Source: Papaver somniferum (lineage: Eukaryota > Streptophyta > Magnoliopsida > Ranunculales > Papaveraceae). Taken from it: a stretch of 64,000 bases of DNA. Under the pieces are notes generated by a model. The model did no database searches. It was not told where the DNA came from and was given only the letters and a program-made list of their open reading frames with translations. Positions 1 to 12,028 of the stretch are shown piece after piece; position 1 is the stretch's first letter; each line of letters opens with the position of its first letter. The DNA is taken from the NCBI RefSeq assembly GCF_003573695.1, contig NC_039367.1, positions 30,032,442-30,096,441 of the forward strand. The letters are read 5' to 3'. Position numbers and translations under genes: made by a program.

Positions 1-2650
1 CACGTTACCGCCGCTGCAGGCAAATTGATGCCGATGTTACAATTGTATATGCCGAAGATGCTCCAGCACTTCAAATACGCGCAATGACGAACATACAAAG
101 ATTTACCCTGCGCCAAGCTCATATGTACGAGAACGTGAAACAACCACATGCAGTTTAGATAAGGATACAGACATGCTGTCAGAAACCACTGAAACCGACA
201 TCCTCAAATCACAACAGCAAAGGCTCTATAAGGGAAAATTACTTTTGCTTTCCCAAGCTTGGATAATCAACTTCGGAAACCAAAAGGGGGCATACATACA
301 CACAACCACAGAGTTTGCAAAAATTCATATTCCTTACATTTCAAAAATACTTATATACACTTTTTTATGCATATGCATACATATTGGGGAAAGCGCTTGC
401 AAGCAATCTCTTCGGACTCCCCCGTAAGCGTCTATAAGAGTAAGACCGGGGAAGGCTTTCATAAGAAAGAGATACCCAACATGGCATGCCTTTGACAGCT
501 CAGCGGAACGGGTGATTGCAAAACATTCAGTTTTACACCACGTTTCCGAGAGATTTTCAGACCCCCACTGTTCGGTGATTTCCTGACCCAAAATTAACCA
601 ATGGATTTACAAATCCACGCAATGCAGGGGCAAGAGCAACAACACCAACCCTAAATGAAAATGTTATTGCTTAAATCATTTTACATCTATTCAATAACAT
701 TTAATAAAAACATTTTACCTTTTTTCGCAAGAGATCACGCATTCAACTGAAGGCTCCACAAAGAGAAACGAATTACCATCAGCACTCCCCAACAATGACA
801 AGAGCATGTACTTCTTGGTTCAATCACGGAGCGACTCAAACATGAAACCAAACACAAACAAACTGCTGGAGATGGGTGTGGCCAGAATTAAAGGAGCTCA
901 ACATAGATATGGGGCATTGCTGTTGCATGGTGCCATTTTATTCTGAATGAAACTGCATTATCGACGAGCATGGGATACATTTCTGATGTCCCGCAACATT
1001 GCTGATGCAATATGATTCTGCGATGGACATGATACCTGGAAACTGCACTGATGCGATGATATGTACTTTAGCAATGCAGATTCTCATCAGTTAGGAGACG
1101 AAACACAATCTTCAAACTCAATTCAGCTGCATGACACGCCAATCACTCCACCAAAGAAATTCATTGCTGCTTGCAACCTGCTAACTACCGGCGCTTAGGC
1201 CAAATTGATACCACTAAGTGATGGATGTAGCTGCTACTTCCTACCCATTGCTACTCACTTGGTGATGATCCGACATGAGACGCACTTTCAACATGGAGCA
1301 AGCTCAAACAACCAATAGAAACAGATCTTCCGATGCTGATGCATACAAAGTTTCAACTACAATTGTTACCATAGAGAAGTCTGGTCGCGACATACCTAAA
1401 GCTGCTGCTGTACGAACAAAGTCTTACCACTACTGTGGGAATGAAACATCGGCGCTACGAACACCCTGCTGTGGACATACTTGCTGATGTGGCTGATGTT
1501 TTGGCTTACTTACCTGAGCTCTGTATCAATCGACACTGTTGCACACCGTTGATGTTGTTCCTGGATGTTGCACAATTAAGCGCTATGAAGTACCTTCGAC
1601 TCAGGTGATGAAGATCATTCAACTCGGTGAAGAACCTTCGCCTATTCCCATACCGACGAAGATCAAACCAAGGTACATGTTCTATTATTTTAGGATGTTC
1701 TAGAACTTCCGTGAAGAATAGTGGCAAGTATTAATACTTTGTCATGTTATTTTCTTCGCCAAAGTTCCTCCACGAAGAACGCAAAAGCTTCTCGACAAGG
1801 GGCATTTGGAAGAAACAAGAACCGATGCAATGACAAATAAGGTGGAAGCGATTTTTCTCAAGGATCGTTCACCAATAATCTTTAAGAAAATGAGCAAATT
1901 GTATACACCATAAAATACTTTGACACGTGGAGTGTGATCGTAAGCTGAAGCAGGATGCAACTATACAGCAGGCGCGCATCCTATCAGCCCAACACAGCTT
2001 CAATCCTAAGCTAAGGATAGAAGCGTAATCTGCCGGAAGATTTTTTGTCCATAAATAGGGAACAATTAGGTTCGGGTAAAAAAAAAAAGATTTTTCTTTT
2101 CCCTTCTTCCCACGGACACTTTTGAAGACCCCTTTCCTCTTTCTTCCCTCTACAACTCTCTGAAGATCATATCTTCATGAATGAAGATATGGAGATATGA
2201 AGATATCTCTTTCATATCTTTACAAATGAAGATATCCCTGACCAAAGAGATATGAATATATCTCTTTCATATCCTCATGAATGATTTTTCCAATCTTACC
2301 GTACGTAACAGATGAGATGAATAAGAAACCGTTCCTTTATCCCGTGGATGTAGGCTTTGCCGAACCACTTTTATCCCTTCGTGTTGATGTTCATTTAATT
2401 TCTCTTGCACTTACTTTTATATCTGCTTACCATATCTTTATTTGTTTTTTCATGATTTGAATCAAGATCCAATGATCTTGTCCATTTGATTGTGATGCTA
2501 GATAAATGGCATCACAGTAACTGTTAGTCATTATTTATTACCAAGGTGCCGAACGATAAATAGCCCTAACGATAAGTTTGGGTGTTTTATAAAAAAAATT
2601 GGTATAATTCGGAAGACTTAGTTTCCGTTAGACTGATATTTTTATTTTAG
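1..2650 (+). mobile_element. Probable 3' part of a Tat-like gypsy element, truncated by the window edge
   Basis: No pol domain is visible. A block at about 405-510 (ctcccccg, then gtaagaccgggg, then agaaagagatacccaac) closely resembles the block just after the integrase of the Tat element G3 (about 19232-19310), so the window probably opens in the post-integrase region of a related element. Further on, 2341-2370 (cccgtggatgtaggc then gaaccac) resembles G3 LTR positions 11285-11315, and ataaatag near 2053 could be the LTR TATA box. The 3' boundary is approximate, taken from the distance between that motif and the LTR end in G3; no clear TG..CA end or TSD was found. The similarity is seen directly, while the Tat assignment is inferred. 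Confidence 0.4.
2165..2285. repeat. Clustered gaagatat/atatcttc dyad repeats
   Basis: Several direct and inverted copies of gaagatat and atatcttc or agagatat are packed into about 120 bp downstream of a TATA-like ataaatag. They could fold into imperfect hairpins in the transcript of a presumed LTR. No function can be assigned. Confidence 0.45.
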
Positions 2651-4484
2651 AAATATTTGTGGTTCTGGATCCGCCCTTCTTCTCACGCATCTTAGTTTCA
2701 TTTTGGTCTACAAACATACAAGTCGAGGAAGGCTATGCGTGGCTGAGTATAATTTGGGTCTTTTCTGATCAATTCTAAAACTTAATCAAAGGAGATAAGT
2801 ATTCTATCACAACAAGTCAGTTTACGGACAACTACGAGGGATACTATTCTTCGATGGGAATGGTCTTAGACCTTCCCGTCCAGTCAAGTCGTATGTTGAT
2901 TCAGTTTTTTCAGTGGCACATAACATGTGACATCACGAACTTCTCTTATTTGCTGCGCACTGACTAGACTGACAGATAAGGGTAATATGTCGATGAGAAT
3001 GCGACCTTCCTAGGGGGCGGACCGTTAGAGGTGGACCTCTCCTCCACTACAGGATCTGATAGGGTGGAGTTTCTAGTATTCAAATGGGACCCTAAAACAC
3101 CAATTTTGGTCCACTTATAGCTTTTTTGATGAGATTGTATGTTCAGATCCGACGGGGGAGGATGACTCCTCATAAATCTCTTCCTAGAATTTCAATAAAA
3201 TTACTAGGAAAACTTATTCCAATTTTACTCCAACCTCGCAGATTTTTATAGTACTTCTTAAAATTCAGCATGAATATATCACGGTTTCATACAATTCCAT
3301 CAAAATCTATCTTTCGTAATTTGGTTCACATGTATGTAATTTTTCGAATGTTGACATTGATAAGAATTCTGGAGAAACCGTTTTGTTTCACAGGATACTT
3401 TGATTACTGGGTTGGGGGATTCAGGTGATGCTTGTGAAATACAGTATTTGAGTTGCGGTTTTAGTATGTTATTGGCTTGTGTAGTAGTACATGGGAGCTC
3501 TAGAGCATATATATTACAATTACAAAGGAGATCCTTCATCACTTAAAAGTATAGTCATGGGTTATAACAAGTAATTTGCTCTAGAGTACGAAACTAAATA
3601 CAGCATTCTCAGTATGAAAATAATTCAACCAAGATCCAGGAAGAAGTTGAGATGAAGTTTCAGGGCAAATATTCTTCTGCTTCAGCATCACTGCCTTGTA
3701 TGCCTTCAACTCAATTTTTAGTGTGAGAAATCGCTGAGATCTCCTAGTTGATTTATCAACTACGGGAAGAAATCAGACCAACATCTTAGGAAAATTACAT
3801 GATTCACAAAAAGGATGTCTTACAGTGATTGCAAATTAATTTTATGAGAGGAAAAATCATCATGCTTAAAAATTATAGTTGCTGATGATGCTTTTATTTC
3901 ATGCACGGATGTAATTGAGATATGTTGTTTGCTGTTTGGAATTAGGGTTTTCTTTCCTTCTCTAACTACACAGCAGCAAGGAAGGGCAAAACTGCTTTTT
4001 TATATAAGGTTTAGATGTCCCTTTAGAGTTAGGGTTTTACAAATTATTTGTATTGTATGATTGACCGTATGATTGTTGGCCAACATATCTCTTATAGACG
4101 GCTATGATTGTGTGATTGAATCTTTGACCCACGTTGACCCCTGTGGAGGTTTATTTTGGAGCATTAGTTGAGTCAGAATGTCTCAAATGTCTTGTTAAAA
4201 CTAGGATGCGATCGAGCTTAACAAGAAGCATTACTAATGCATCAACAAGAAAAAGTTGTACACCATAATCAAACATGCATTTTAACTTTGAAACTGAAAG
4301 CAAACTTAAAGAACTAAATGTTGCAACTCTAGTTCAATACAATCAGGTACTCATTTTAACAGCAGCAACAACAAGAAAATCTGACGAATTAAACAAACCC
4401 TTATTCCGCATGTGCCAAAGGTTTGCAATAATAAACTGGATAGCCTGCCAATAGCAAAGGTTTACAATAAAAATAGCATAGTGT
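2651..4484. other. Unassigned AT-rich stretch before the copia LTR
   Basis: I find no recognisable protein, RNA gene or paired terminal repeat here. Open frames are short (up to 80 codons) and show no family motif. Two ttagggtttt segments (about 3945 and 4030) resemble plant 5'-UTR or LTR leader sequence but nothing extends from them. Confidence 0.5.
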
Positions 4485-4636
4485 TGTAAGGCTTTAGCCC
4501 ACGGATGTACAGTCCAATAGCTAGGGTTATATTCTTTTTGTATATAAAGGACTATCTATGTAACACACTAAAACTAATGAATGAAAATATCTCTCTATGT
4601 GCCTCTTTATTTTTCCCTATTATCCACTACAAAACG
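4485..4636 (+). repeat. 5' LTR of the outer copia element
   Basis: This copy pairs with 32759-32919. It starts tgtaaggctttagccc and has a TATA box tatataaa at 4541-4548. The terminal CA of the right copy is CG here. The right copy is a few bases longer, mainly around the segment agcccaatatagtag. Confidence 0.85.
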
Positions 4637-4656
4637 TTATCAAGCACGAGCTCTTC
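4637..4656 (+). promoter_or_regulatory. Primer-binding-like site of the copia element
   Basis: ttatcaagcacgagctc directly follows the LTR. Many plant copia elements have a TTATCAGCACGA-type sequence here, thought to pair with an internal part of initiator Met tRNA; this copy has an extra A. The assignment rests on position and resemblance. Confidence 0.6.
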
Positions 4657-4964
4657 CTTGTCGCTAAAGAAAGAAAAAAAATGGGTTCTTATCAATCGAA
4701 GGAGATTTTTTTGGTTAATCATGAGAAGCTTGTAAATGGAAGTTTAAATCATATGTAATTCGGGATTTGGGATCTTGATTTGTAATTAGAGATTTTGAAA
4801 ATCCTTCCTTCAAACCCGTGGAAGAAAAATCCTTGAGAAAGTGCGGCTGTTTCATTCAAACTACGGTTGTTTCATTCCAACTGGTTTCCTGTGTGAACGG
4901 AGAAGAGTTTCCGGTGAATAAGAGATTACGTAAAAGATGGCGTTTGTTCATGGAAAATGAAAAG

Positions 4965-5065
4965 TCCTCGGTTCGATTCAGTCCACCGGTTCGGTTTAGT
5001 CCAGTCCACCCGGTTTGGTTCGGTCTAGTCCACCTAGTTCGGTTCGGTCCAGTCTGGTACTGTTC
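4965..5065. repeat. Degenerate tandem repeat of cggttcggt and cagtccacc units
   Basis: About five imperfect units of roughly 20 bp alternate cggttcgg and agtccacc motifs. They lie in the copia 5' internal region where leader or gag sequence is expected. Apparent Pro/Val-rich frames here are a by-product of the repeat. Confidence 0.7.
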
Positions 5066-6100
5066 CATCCCTGCTATATATCCTCTCCTGTTCTGTTTTG
5101 GCTTTTGATTTTTGGATGTGCGCGACCAAGGGCGTTCCGCTTCTGTGTATACCGTGGAAACCAAATTAAGTTTGAGGTATGTAACTATAACGTGGGTTTT
5201 TACAATGAATATTTGCTAGGCTTATTTATTTGTTTCTAGAACATGCCTAGTTTTGTTTAGTATGTCTTACAATAAGTCCACAACATATAAACAGTAAACT
5301 TAAATTATGATTGTTGATATAGATCATTAAAAACTTTTGTCTTAATGCTATTTTGTTCACTTGAATATGATATTGGTTATAGTTGAATGGTGTCTTTTGT
5401 TCAATTGGTTGTATCAACTCGACTCAATTATATTTATTTGGGGTTTAGTAGTACTTGAACACCATTATTGTGTACTTGATATTTTCTTCCCAAAATTTGG
5501 ATGTTATGTGGAATGTAATTCACTTGCTTGACTATTATTCTGTCAGTAGTTTCAAAAGATACGTTCAAATAAAATCACATGTATTCCAATTTTTGTGGAA
5601 GAACTTACAAAAGATTATATGAGTCATAAATTTTCCATTTCTCTACTTCATCCATGATACTAACGAACCAGTATATGTTGAAGTATGACAACAAAAGAAC
5701 TATCTTTAATAATATATTCAATCTAAAGTAAGTGGTTGACATGTATAGTGAGATTCTTTTGGCCTGTTGAGATAAAAAAATTTCTCAAATTAAGTTAAAT
5801 GTAGCAAAATTGTAAATGGAAAGAACCCCAAAGTAATGAGGGTTAGACATACCGACTCATATAAAGCATGTGAAAAGGGACATATATATCATGAGACAGA
5901 GATTTACTTTTGTTTCTGATAGTGATAACACCAAGTATGAACCGAGCATGAGATTAGCTCCCATCGGAAATGAAGGAGTTGGAATTGCACCTAGTTATTG
6001 ATGTTGGTACAAGCAAACTAATGCATGTATCATAGTAGCAGCCAATTTTTCACATCAACTTTAATGGAAACAAGAACTTTGCTTGGCTAATTGAATATTT
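5066..6100 (+). other. Copia internal region without recognisable coding
   Basis: Gag should lie here by position, but I see no gag motif or zinc knuckle in any plus-strand frame. The stretch is AT-rich with frequent stops and is presumably decayed gag or replaced sequence. Confidence 0.5.
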
Positions 6101-8263
6101 AATTGAACTAGATCAGATGTCTGCGCTTATGGAATGAAAAGTACATTATTCCTAACGAGCATAAATTCTCCAAAGCACTTGAGATATATCTAGATGAAAC
6201 GTAACATATATCACTCTAAAGTAATTGAGTTGAATCCGACTTTTGTTACGCAATAAGGCCACACCATTTATAAAATCTCTCAAGCCTCAATGTCTAAGTT
6301 CTATATGTACTAAGGGCAAATCACATCTTCCTAAGTGCAAAGGGTGTTCATGCGTGAACTATTACTTACCTTTTTGGAAATTTACAGTGAGAATGGATTT
6401 GATTGCATCTATAAATTATTTCTAATGAATGTGGAAGGAAGCATATTCTTAGAAAAATTAATGTGTAAATCTAGTGAATTGTAAATCACTGGAACTTGAA
6501 TTACTGAATCCATATTAACCCCAACAATGAACTGATTGGGATTGATTCATAAAGACTTTGACATAACCATAAGGCACATTGGTTGTCACACGATGTTGCA
6601 TTTTGAAAGTACTAACACGGGCATCACTTCATTTGAGTGTACAAGACAATGAACTAATAGAATGTGAAGTTACACATCTATCACAATCAGTGATATCTAA
6701 AGTTACTAGATTTGCACTGCCTCTCCCCATTATGCTTTAGAGTAAGAACGCACGTCACTCATATTACAAAGATTTTCTTTAGTAAAACATGATTGAGATC
6801 ATCCTTTTTTAATTAGATGCAAATGGTACATAACTCATTCTTCAAAGAAATAAAGTTTTGTTAGTAAACATATATCCATTCAGAATGCGGACCATTCAAG
6901 TGATTTATGGCTCTGGTGAATGATTTGACGCATTGCATCCGTTATTGCTCATAACAAACGATGCATTTAATTTTTATAAAACTTCTAGCACATATTACAC
7001 AATGGAAAGTGTAAAGGCTCACAACCCTTGTTAATGCTGAAGAATTTACATCAAAAGGACTTGATGAATATTGCATGTTTAGTAACATCAATATAGAGCA
7101 TCTTATACCCAATGGTATCGCAGAGGCAACCATCAAAGGTTACAGATGGTGTCCAAGGATTAGGTAATATTATATGCATATTTACTTAGTTCATTTTAGA
7201 ACCCAATGTTAGTCAACCTTTTCAGCGTACCAGTTGGTAACTGAATTTAAGCCTGAAATTCGTGTTCTTACGCATTTTTGGTTGCACTATATATGTGCCA
7301 TCACGACTCCACATCGTACTATGGTGGGTCTTCAAAATTGTTAAGCAGTTATGTTGGAAATGAGTTCCCAACAATTATCCGCATTTTAAAACTTTTGGCA
7401 GGAGATCTCTTACCGCTAGATTTGCGTGTTATCACTTTAGTGAGACAGTCTTCCCGTCGTTAGGGGGAGATAAGAAAAAGTATTTTCTAATGGAATGACA
7501 TGAATTATCGTGGTGATTTCCCATTGTGTCACATATTGATTCTTGTACTCCACAAATGTAAATGTGAAGTGACAAAGAATAACTGATTTTCAGAATATAT
7601 ACTGATGTTGCTAAAGTGATGCGATCACACATACCAGCTGCAAACCTACCTGCAAGGTTACAAATACTGAATAAGGGATATACACCATAAACTAAGGTAT
7701 TGCAACTACACTTAGTGGAAGTGTGGTTGAGGCCGTGGCTCCATTAAGGAAGTTGGAGATATCACTCGGTTCGATCAGTCCTCATCTAGAAAGGATGTAG
7801 GTGAGTAAGGAACAACTTATTTATATCATCAGCATCTCATAAAATTGTCTCTGAATATGTCCAAGAATCAAAATGGAGGACGCTTCGAAGTTTAATGATT
7901 CCAGAGAACAATGACGTCCCAAGTGGATTATGAGAATGCGCACGAGTCAATGGAAAGATCATGCGAGCATATTGATGATTAATTTCATATACACTTGCTT
8001 AAGGAAATAGAGCAAGATGATATCGAACCAAGCTTCTTGTTTCTTAAATTCAACGAAGAGCATATTTGGCCTACACAATTCAGGAAGAACTTGGTTCTTT
8101 GACAAATATACAGGAATTTGGTGTGGTAGTGCTAACCAACCAAGTGTAAATCCTATTAGACATATATGATTAATTTTTCACAAAACATAATGAGAAGAAA
8201 GCAGTCTTAAAGTATAAAGACTCTCCTTGTGGCGCGAGGTTTCTCACAAAGACCTGGAATTGT
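6100..8263 (+). pseudogene. Copia pol remnant: integrase, linker and start of RT
   Basis: Frameshifted plus-strand matches to copia pol are readable from about 7030. AEEFTSKGLDEYC corresponds to the integrase core around its second Asp (usually NAGEFTSQAFDDYC). PNGIAEA follows, with the copia NGLAES region containing the catalytic Glu. Then YQLVTEFKPEI and the integrase-RT linker appear, with DVAKVMRSHIPAANLPARL near 7610-7660. RT begins with remnants of the KARLVAQGFSQRPGIDY motif at about 8230-8260. The frame stops at the insertion of gypsy element G1 (TSD attgt, 8259-8263) and resumes at 30723. 6100-7000 gives only weak hints. No functional product is possible. Confidence 0.75.
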
Positions 8264-8757
8264 TGATACGTATTGATCTTTGTACCTTGGTGACTATTAT
8301 TATAGAGGCGGAATTCAAAATAACAATAGACAAGAAACTTAGAAAACAGAACACAAGTAGTAATTCGAAGAAAATATCTTCTCTAGATTATGAACAAGAA
8401 AACAATTACAATTCTCTCTTTGTTACGCTCACAATCTCTCTAAAAAGTGGATCAACCTTAAACTGTTTACTAGCTTGCACAAGTATTGTTCCAAGATTCT
8501 CCTAGGTTCTCTGTGCCTAGTATCTGTGTCCTTAGCTATTAGCCAAATCCTCTTTATTTATAGCCTTCATCGTACGCGGACGACCAAGGACTTCTATTAG
8601 GAATCTATTTCCTAAACTAAGAGTATTGCCTAAAAAAAACTCTTCCTTAACTAGGAATTTTGCCTAAACAAGGATTCCTTCCTAGAATAGGATTCTTCCC
8701 TCAACTTAGCTTGAGGTAAACTAAGTTCCCTAAAGGAGTATGGATACACCTGTATCA
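8264..8757 (-). repeat. 3' LTR of G1 (left in the window)
   Basis: 494 bp, paired with 30230-30722. Differences are a few percent by eye, for example acgcgg against actcag near 8575 and 30540. The element lies on the minus strand, so this is its 3' LTR. Confidence 0.93.
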
Positions 8758-8773
8758 TGGGTCCCCCTTTTAA
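8758..8773 (-). promoter_or_regulatory. Polypurine tract of G1
   Basis: On the minus strand this reads ttaaaagggggaccca, directly before the LTR. It would prime plus-strand DNA synthesis and fixes the element's orientation. Confidence 0.85.
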
Positions 8774-8794
8774 GAACTTGAACTCATGCGAAAG

Positions 8795-9619
8795 TTAAAA
8801 ATGAAGGTTAGGGAACTCGAGAGTCCCTTTTTCTTTGTTAAACCACTTTTCCTTGCTAGGAACTTGACCTTTACATCCAATTAGAAAATCTTCTTTCTCT
8901 CCTTGTCGTATTTTAGTCACTCTTCGCTCTAATATGCAGTCTTCCTTGAGTGGTTCCTCTCTATCAAACCATAAGTTTTCTACTCTTGGTAAGATCATAG
9001 TGTCGTCGCCATCATCATCAAGTAAGGGTGGTTCAAACAACTTCAAGTATTCGGCGTTTATAACCGAGTACATCCTAGATAAGGTTGCATATTTATACTA
9101 AAGGAATTGTCACCAATATGGTCGAGAATACGAAATGGTCCATACCTCAATGGCTTCAACTTCTTACCTAACTTTAACCATACCAAGTCACCAACATAGA
9201 AATTACAAGGCACAAGATGCTTGTCATGCTTTGCTTTGTATCTGGATTTTGACTTGTTTAATTGTGCTTCAACAGTTGCATGAATCTGAGATATCTTCTC
9301 CAAGAACTTTTATGCCCTTTTTTCATTCACTTCCTTCCTTACCCTCCATTGAGGTGTCACTAAAAATACTAGATCGAAAGGGATAAGTGGTAAGTAACCA
9401 TAGCACGTGTCGAAAGGAGATTTTCCGGAAGAACTATGAACTGCTCTATTGAAAGCAAACTGTAGATATGGTAAACTCTCATCCCAAGTTTTAGGATGCT
9501 TAGAATTGTATCTCCTTAACATGTGAACCATAGTCCTGTTGACCACTCATGTTTGTCCGTCTGTTTGTGGATGAAAAGTTGTACTCTTCTTCAACCTAGT
9601 GTCCATCATCTTTCATAAA
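8795..9619 (-). pseudogene. G1 integrase, C-terminal part
   Basis: Minus-strand segments 9546-9310, 9303-9058 and 9073-8795 in successive frames give the end of a gypsy integrase. THPQTDGQT-like residues with the region of the catalytic Glu lie near 9560-9600 (in frames broken by stops). Next come ESLPYLQFAFNRAVHSSSGKSPF and the C-terminal GDLVWLKLGKKLKPLRYGPF domain. FEPPLLDDDGDD follows, with an acidic tail to about 8795. The N-terminal half is at 26500-27148 across the G2 insertion (TSD ataaa). Frame changes near 9305 and 9065 disable it. Confidence 0.85.
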
Positions 9620-10043
9620 TGATATGGCACACAGAAGCGATTTGAAAACAAGGAGAATCCACCCCTTAAAACTAACAGATAAACACTCCAATCCAGGAGA
9701 AAACTCTAATCCAAGAGCTAAAGAAAGTAATAATGGAGTTTAACTCGAGTAACAACCAACTGGTTAATAATAATCAATAGACGAGCTCGCAAGCTGATTA
9801 CAATGACAGAGGAACTAGATACTTATAGTTCTAACTAAACCCTAGCAAACAGTTGACTGACCCTAACTTCACATAGTTTATCCTAACAACTTTAGTCCTG
9901 ATAATCTTTATCTCATATCTTATTAGACTTGTGACTAGACAACTAACAGAATTAAGAAAATCCTAACAAAGAATACGACTAAACAAATAACACTGCTGGA
10001 CTCATACGACTTATAATAGAGACCAAAAATACGTCTCATATCA
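9620..10043 (-). repeat. 3' LTR of G2 (left in the window)
   Basis: 424 bp, paired with 26064-26499. The right copy has an extra segment near 26318-26332 (gcgtacgtgtgaag) that explains most of the length difference. The rest is close to identical. Confidence 0.92.
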
Positions 10044-10483
10044 GGCTCCCCCACTGCGACAAAACTCGCCTCGAGTTTATATTGAAAATGGCAAGTGGAA
10101 GAAATAATTTTAGCACTCCCACTTGAAGCGCAACTCGATCTTGAATTATGCATCGGAATCACCAAACGCATGTCAGACAAATTCAGCTTCAAGATCTTCT
10201 TCATATGCAAACACCAAGTTAAGAATTGACCTCTCCTTAGCTTACTGCTACAATGGAGAAACTTCCATGAACAATTCCACGCAAAGTCTTGGCGGCATCC
10301 AACGGAATTAGGTGTGGAGAACTTAGCAAAAGGAACTTCATATGACTTTTTAGGAACAGATAAATCAACATCCATTGACTCGTTGGTTGAGCCTAACATG
10401 CCACTATGTTGAGAAACACCAATCCCTAATTTTTCTGGAAGTGGAACAAATTCGATATTACTACATACAACCCTTTGTAACAC
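9935..10483 (-). CDS. Unassigned 182-codon ORF of G2 running into its LTR
   Basis: This is the longest open frame between the protease and the 3' LTR of G2, on the minus strand. The last ~36 codons lie inside the LTR. I recognise no pol domain. It starts near MLQRVVCSNIEF and contains KLEASFVAVGEPD, which is encoded across the polypurine tract. Such reading through the PPT to a stop in the LTR occurs in some gypsy pol genes, so this may be a frame-worn tail of a deleted polyprotein. Function unknown; it could also be chance. Confidence 0.35.
   Translation of the reverse strand: MLQRVVCSNIEFVPLPEKLGIGVSQHSGMLGSTNESMDVDLSVPKKSYEVPFAKFSTPNSVGCRQDFAWNCSWKFLHCSSKLRRGQFLTWCLHMKKILKLNLSDMRLVIPMHNSRSSCASSGSAKIISSTCHFQYKLEASFVAVGEPDMRRIFGLYYKSYESSSVICLVVFFVRIFLILLVV
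10044..10056 (-). promoter_or_regulatory. Polypurine tract of G2
   Basis: The minus strand reads cagtgggggagcc immediately before the LTR start. This fits a plus-strand primer and the minus orientation of the element. Confidence 0.8.
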
Positions 10484-10569
10484 AGTTTAAATGGCCGCCC
10501 CATGTTTTTCAGATTGTGTTAGCATCCTTACTTTGTCTAGTGTCTCAAACCTACTAGTCTCCACATTTG

Positions 10570-10730
10570 TCGTTTGTTCTTTAGGCTTTGGTTAGAATTA
10601 TTTTTGTTTTTTCCCATAAAAACTCATAAACATTTTTAGGACCATTATGAATGGCATGAACCTCAAACAACCAAGGCGTACCCAAAACAATATCATAAAT
10701 ATTCATATCAACTACTTCGCAAAAGATTGC
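10570..10730 (-). pseudogene. G2 protease, C-terminal half
   Basis: The minus strand reads AIFCEVVDMNIYDIVLGTPW and then LFEVHAIHNGPKNVYEF, matching the second half of a gypsy aspartic protease (flap, then the DIVLGxPW block). It continues exactly from 25067-25322 if G3 and one copy of its TSD gtcag are ignored. A frame break near 10580 follows. Confidence 0.8.
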
Positions 10731-10735
10731 GTCAG

Positions 10736-11574
10736 TGTGTATACATATATCTCACCATCAGACACGTGTATATAGGAAGATACGTGGAAAGCATGCAGAC
10801 CAAGACATCAAAATACGATGCACTACGGAACACCAAATAAACCCCAAGGAGTTACTTTATATCATCCCCAAAAGAAGATCAACGGTGGAGAGAAAGTTAG
10901 CTGACACGGACGTGACAGGGGCAGAAGACACTTGTCTGACACGAGCAGGCATCTCAACCACCCTCATTAAACACTCTGAGCAGTATATGTGTCGATCAAC
11001 CCGTGGGATGAGCGAGGATGTCTCTGCGTGATCAAGTGGCAAACGCAGACCTCTGCGTGATGGACACAAGACACTAGAAGATAAACGGCCTTCAGAGATG
11101 GGTCCCACACTCTAACCCTATAAATACCCCCTCTCCACCGAGAGGAAAGGGGATCAGAAAAATCAGGAAGGGAAAGAGAAAGATATTTCGAGTGTAAGTT
11201 AATCCTTTAGAAGAGAAAATACATGTAAACCCAAAAGTCATTCGACTACTCTTGTAACCGCGAAGAACATAGTGAAACTACCAACCCCGTGGACGTAGGC
11301 CCTAATGCTGAACCACGTAAACCTCGGTCTTGTTTATATTTCAGCACTTTATATTTGCCTAACCCCATGGATATTTATTTGTATGTATTGCTTTCTTTGT
11401 TTTTACCTATATCCCGTGCGCAAACTCCTCGCATGGAGTTGTTAGATGAGGCTGTGATAAACCCGAAGGTTTTGAGCCAAGGAATCAACACTAAGATATC
11501 ATCATCACAAATCACTCTAGATTACGATGATTGGTTGTGAGCATTCTGATGCCTTCGTGATTTGAGTGCTCACA
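10736..11574 (+). repeat. 5' LTR of G3
   Basis: 839 bp, starting tgtgtatacata and ending gagtgctcaca. A likely promoter tataaata lies at 11119-11126, followed by a CT-rich stretch. The segment tctctgcgtgatcaag and a related one about 40 bp on form a short internal duplication. Confidence 0.93.
11119..11126 (+). promoter_or_regulatory. TATA box in the G3 5' LTR
   Basis: ctataaataccccctctcc is present identically at 24605-24623 in the 3' LTR. Transcription of the element would begin some 30 bp downstream, near the aggaaaggggatc segment. Confidence 0.7.
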
Positions 11575-11576
11575 AT

Positions 11577-11594
11577 TTGGCGCTAGAAACAGGG
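11577..11594 (+). promoter_or_regulatory. Primer-binding site of G3
   Basis: ttggcgctagaaacaggg lies two bases after the 5' LTR. The same core ttggcgctagaa follows the 5' LTR of the gypsy element at 54332. It is a TGGCGC-type site and not the initiator-Met TGGTATCAGAGC type. I do not assign the tRNA. Confidence 0.75.
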
Positions 11595-12028
11595 ACTTCG
11601 TCCCGGTAAAAGATTTATCTTGTCCTGTGATTTCACCTTAAACTGGCATACGATTGCTCTGATTTATTAGCTCGGACCGTATAGATCATTCGTTAACTTT
11701 ATTATATTCAAAAATGCACCTATTATCTTCGATAAGATTTATTGTTTTGATCCATGGATTTACGTTTTTCTTTAGATCTCGTGCGAACCTGTCTCTCAGG
11801 GGGGTTTTCGTAGTTTTTTAAAGGATCTACTTGCATTTTTAAAAGGATCTCTTTTAATAAAACTTTAACCCGTGTATTGTAACTCGTATGTATTAATCCT
11901 CTCCTGGAGGAAGATATTTCACCAACTAACCCGATTCACGCGGATATTCCCGTTTTTCGCTGTTTGAAATTCCCTTGTGCAGAAAGAACGGATTGTGAGT
12001 AAAGAAGGCGAGTTTCTGCGAGATTTCA
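11595..12028 (+). other. G3 leader without a gene
   Basis: 434 bp of untranslated leader between the PBS and the first gag ATG. Nothing else is seen in it. Confidence 0.6.

Noticed and set aside
2964..3173. 69-codon minus-strand frame
   Set aside because: No recognisable domain, no start context and no neighbouring element signal.
4480..4484. Possible TSD of the outer copia element (agtgt against tagcc)
   Set aside because: The two 5-mers do not match, so no TSD is claimed.
4856..5164. Pro/Arg/Thr-rich minus-strand and Val/Arg-rich plus-strand frames
   Set aside because: By-products of the cggttcgg tandem repeat.
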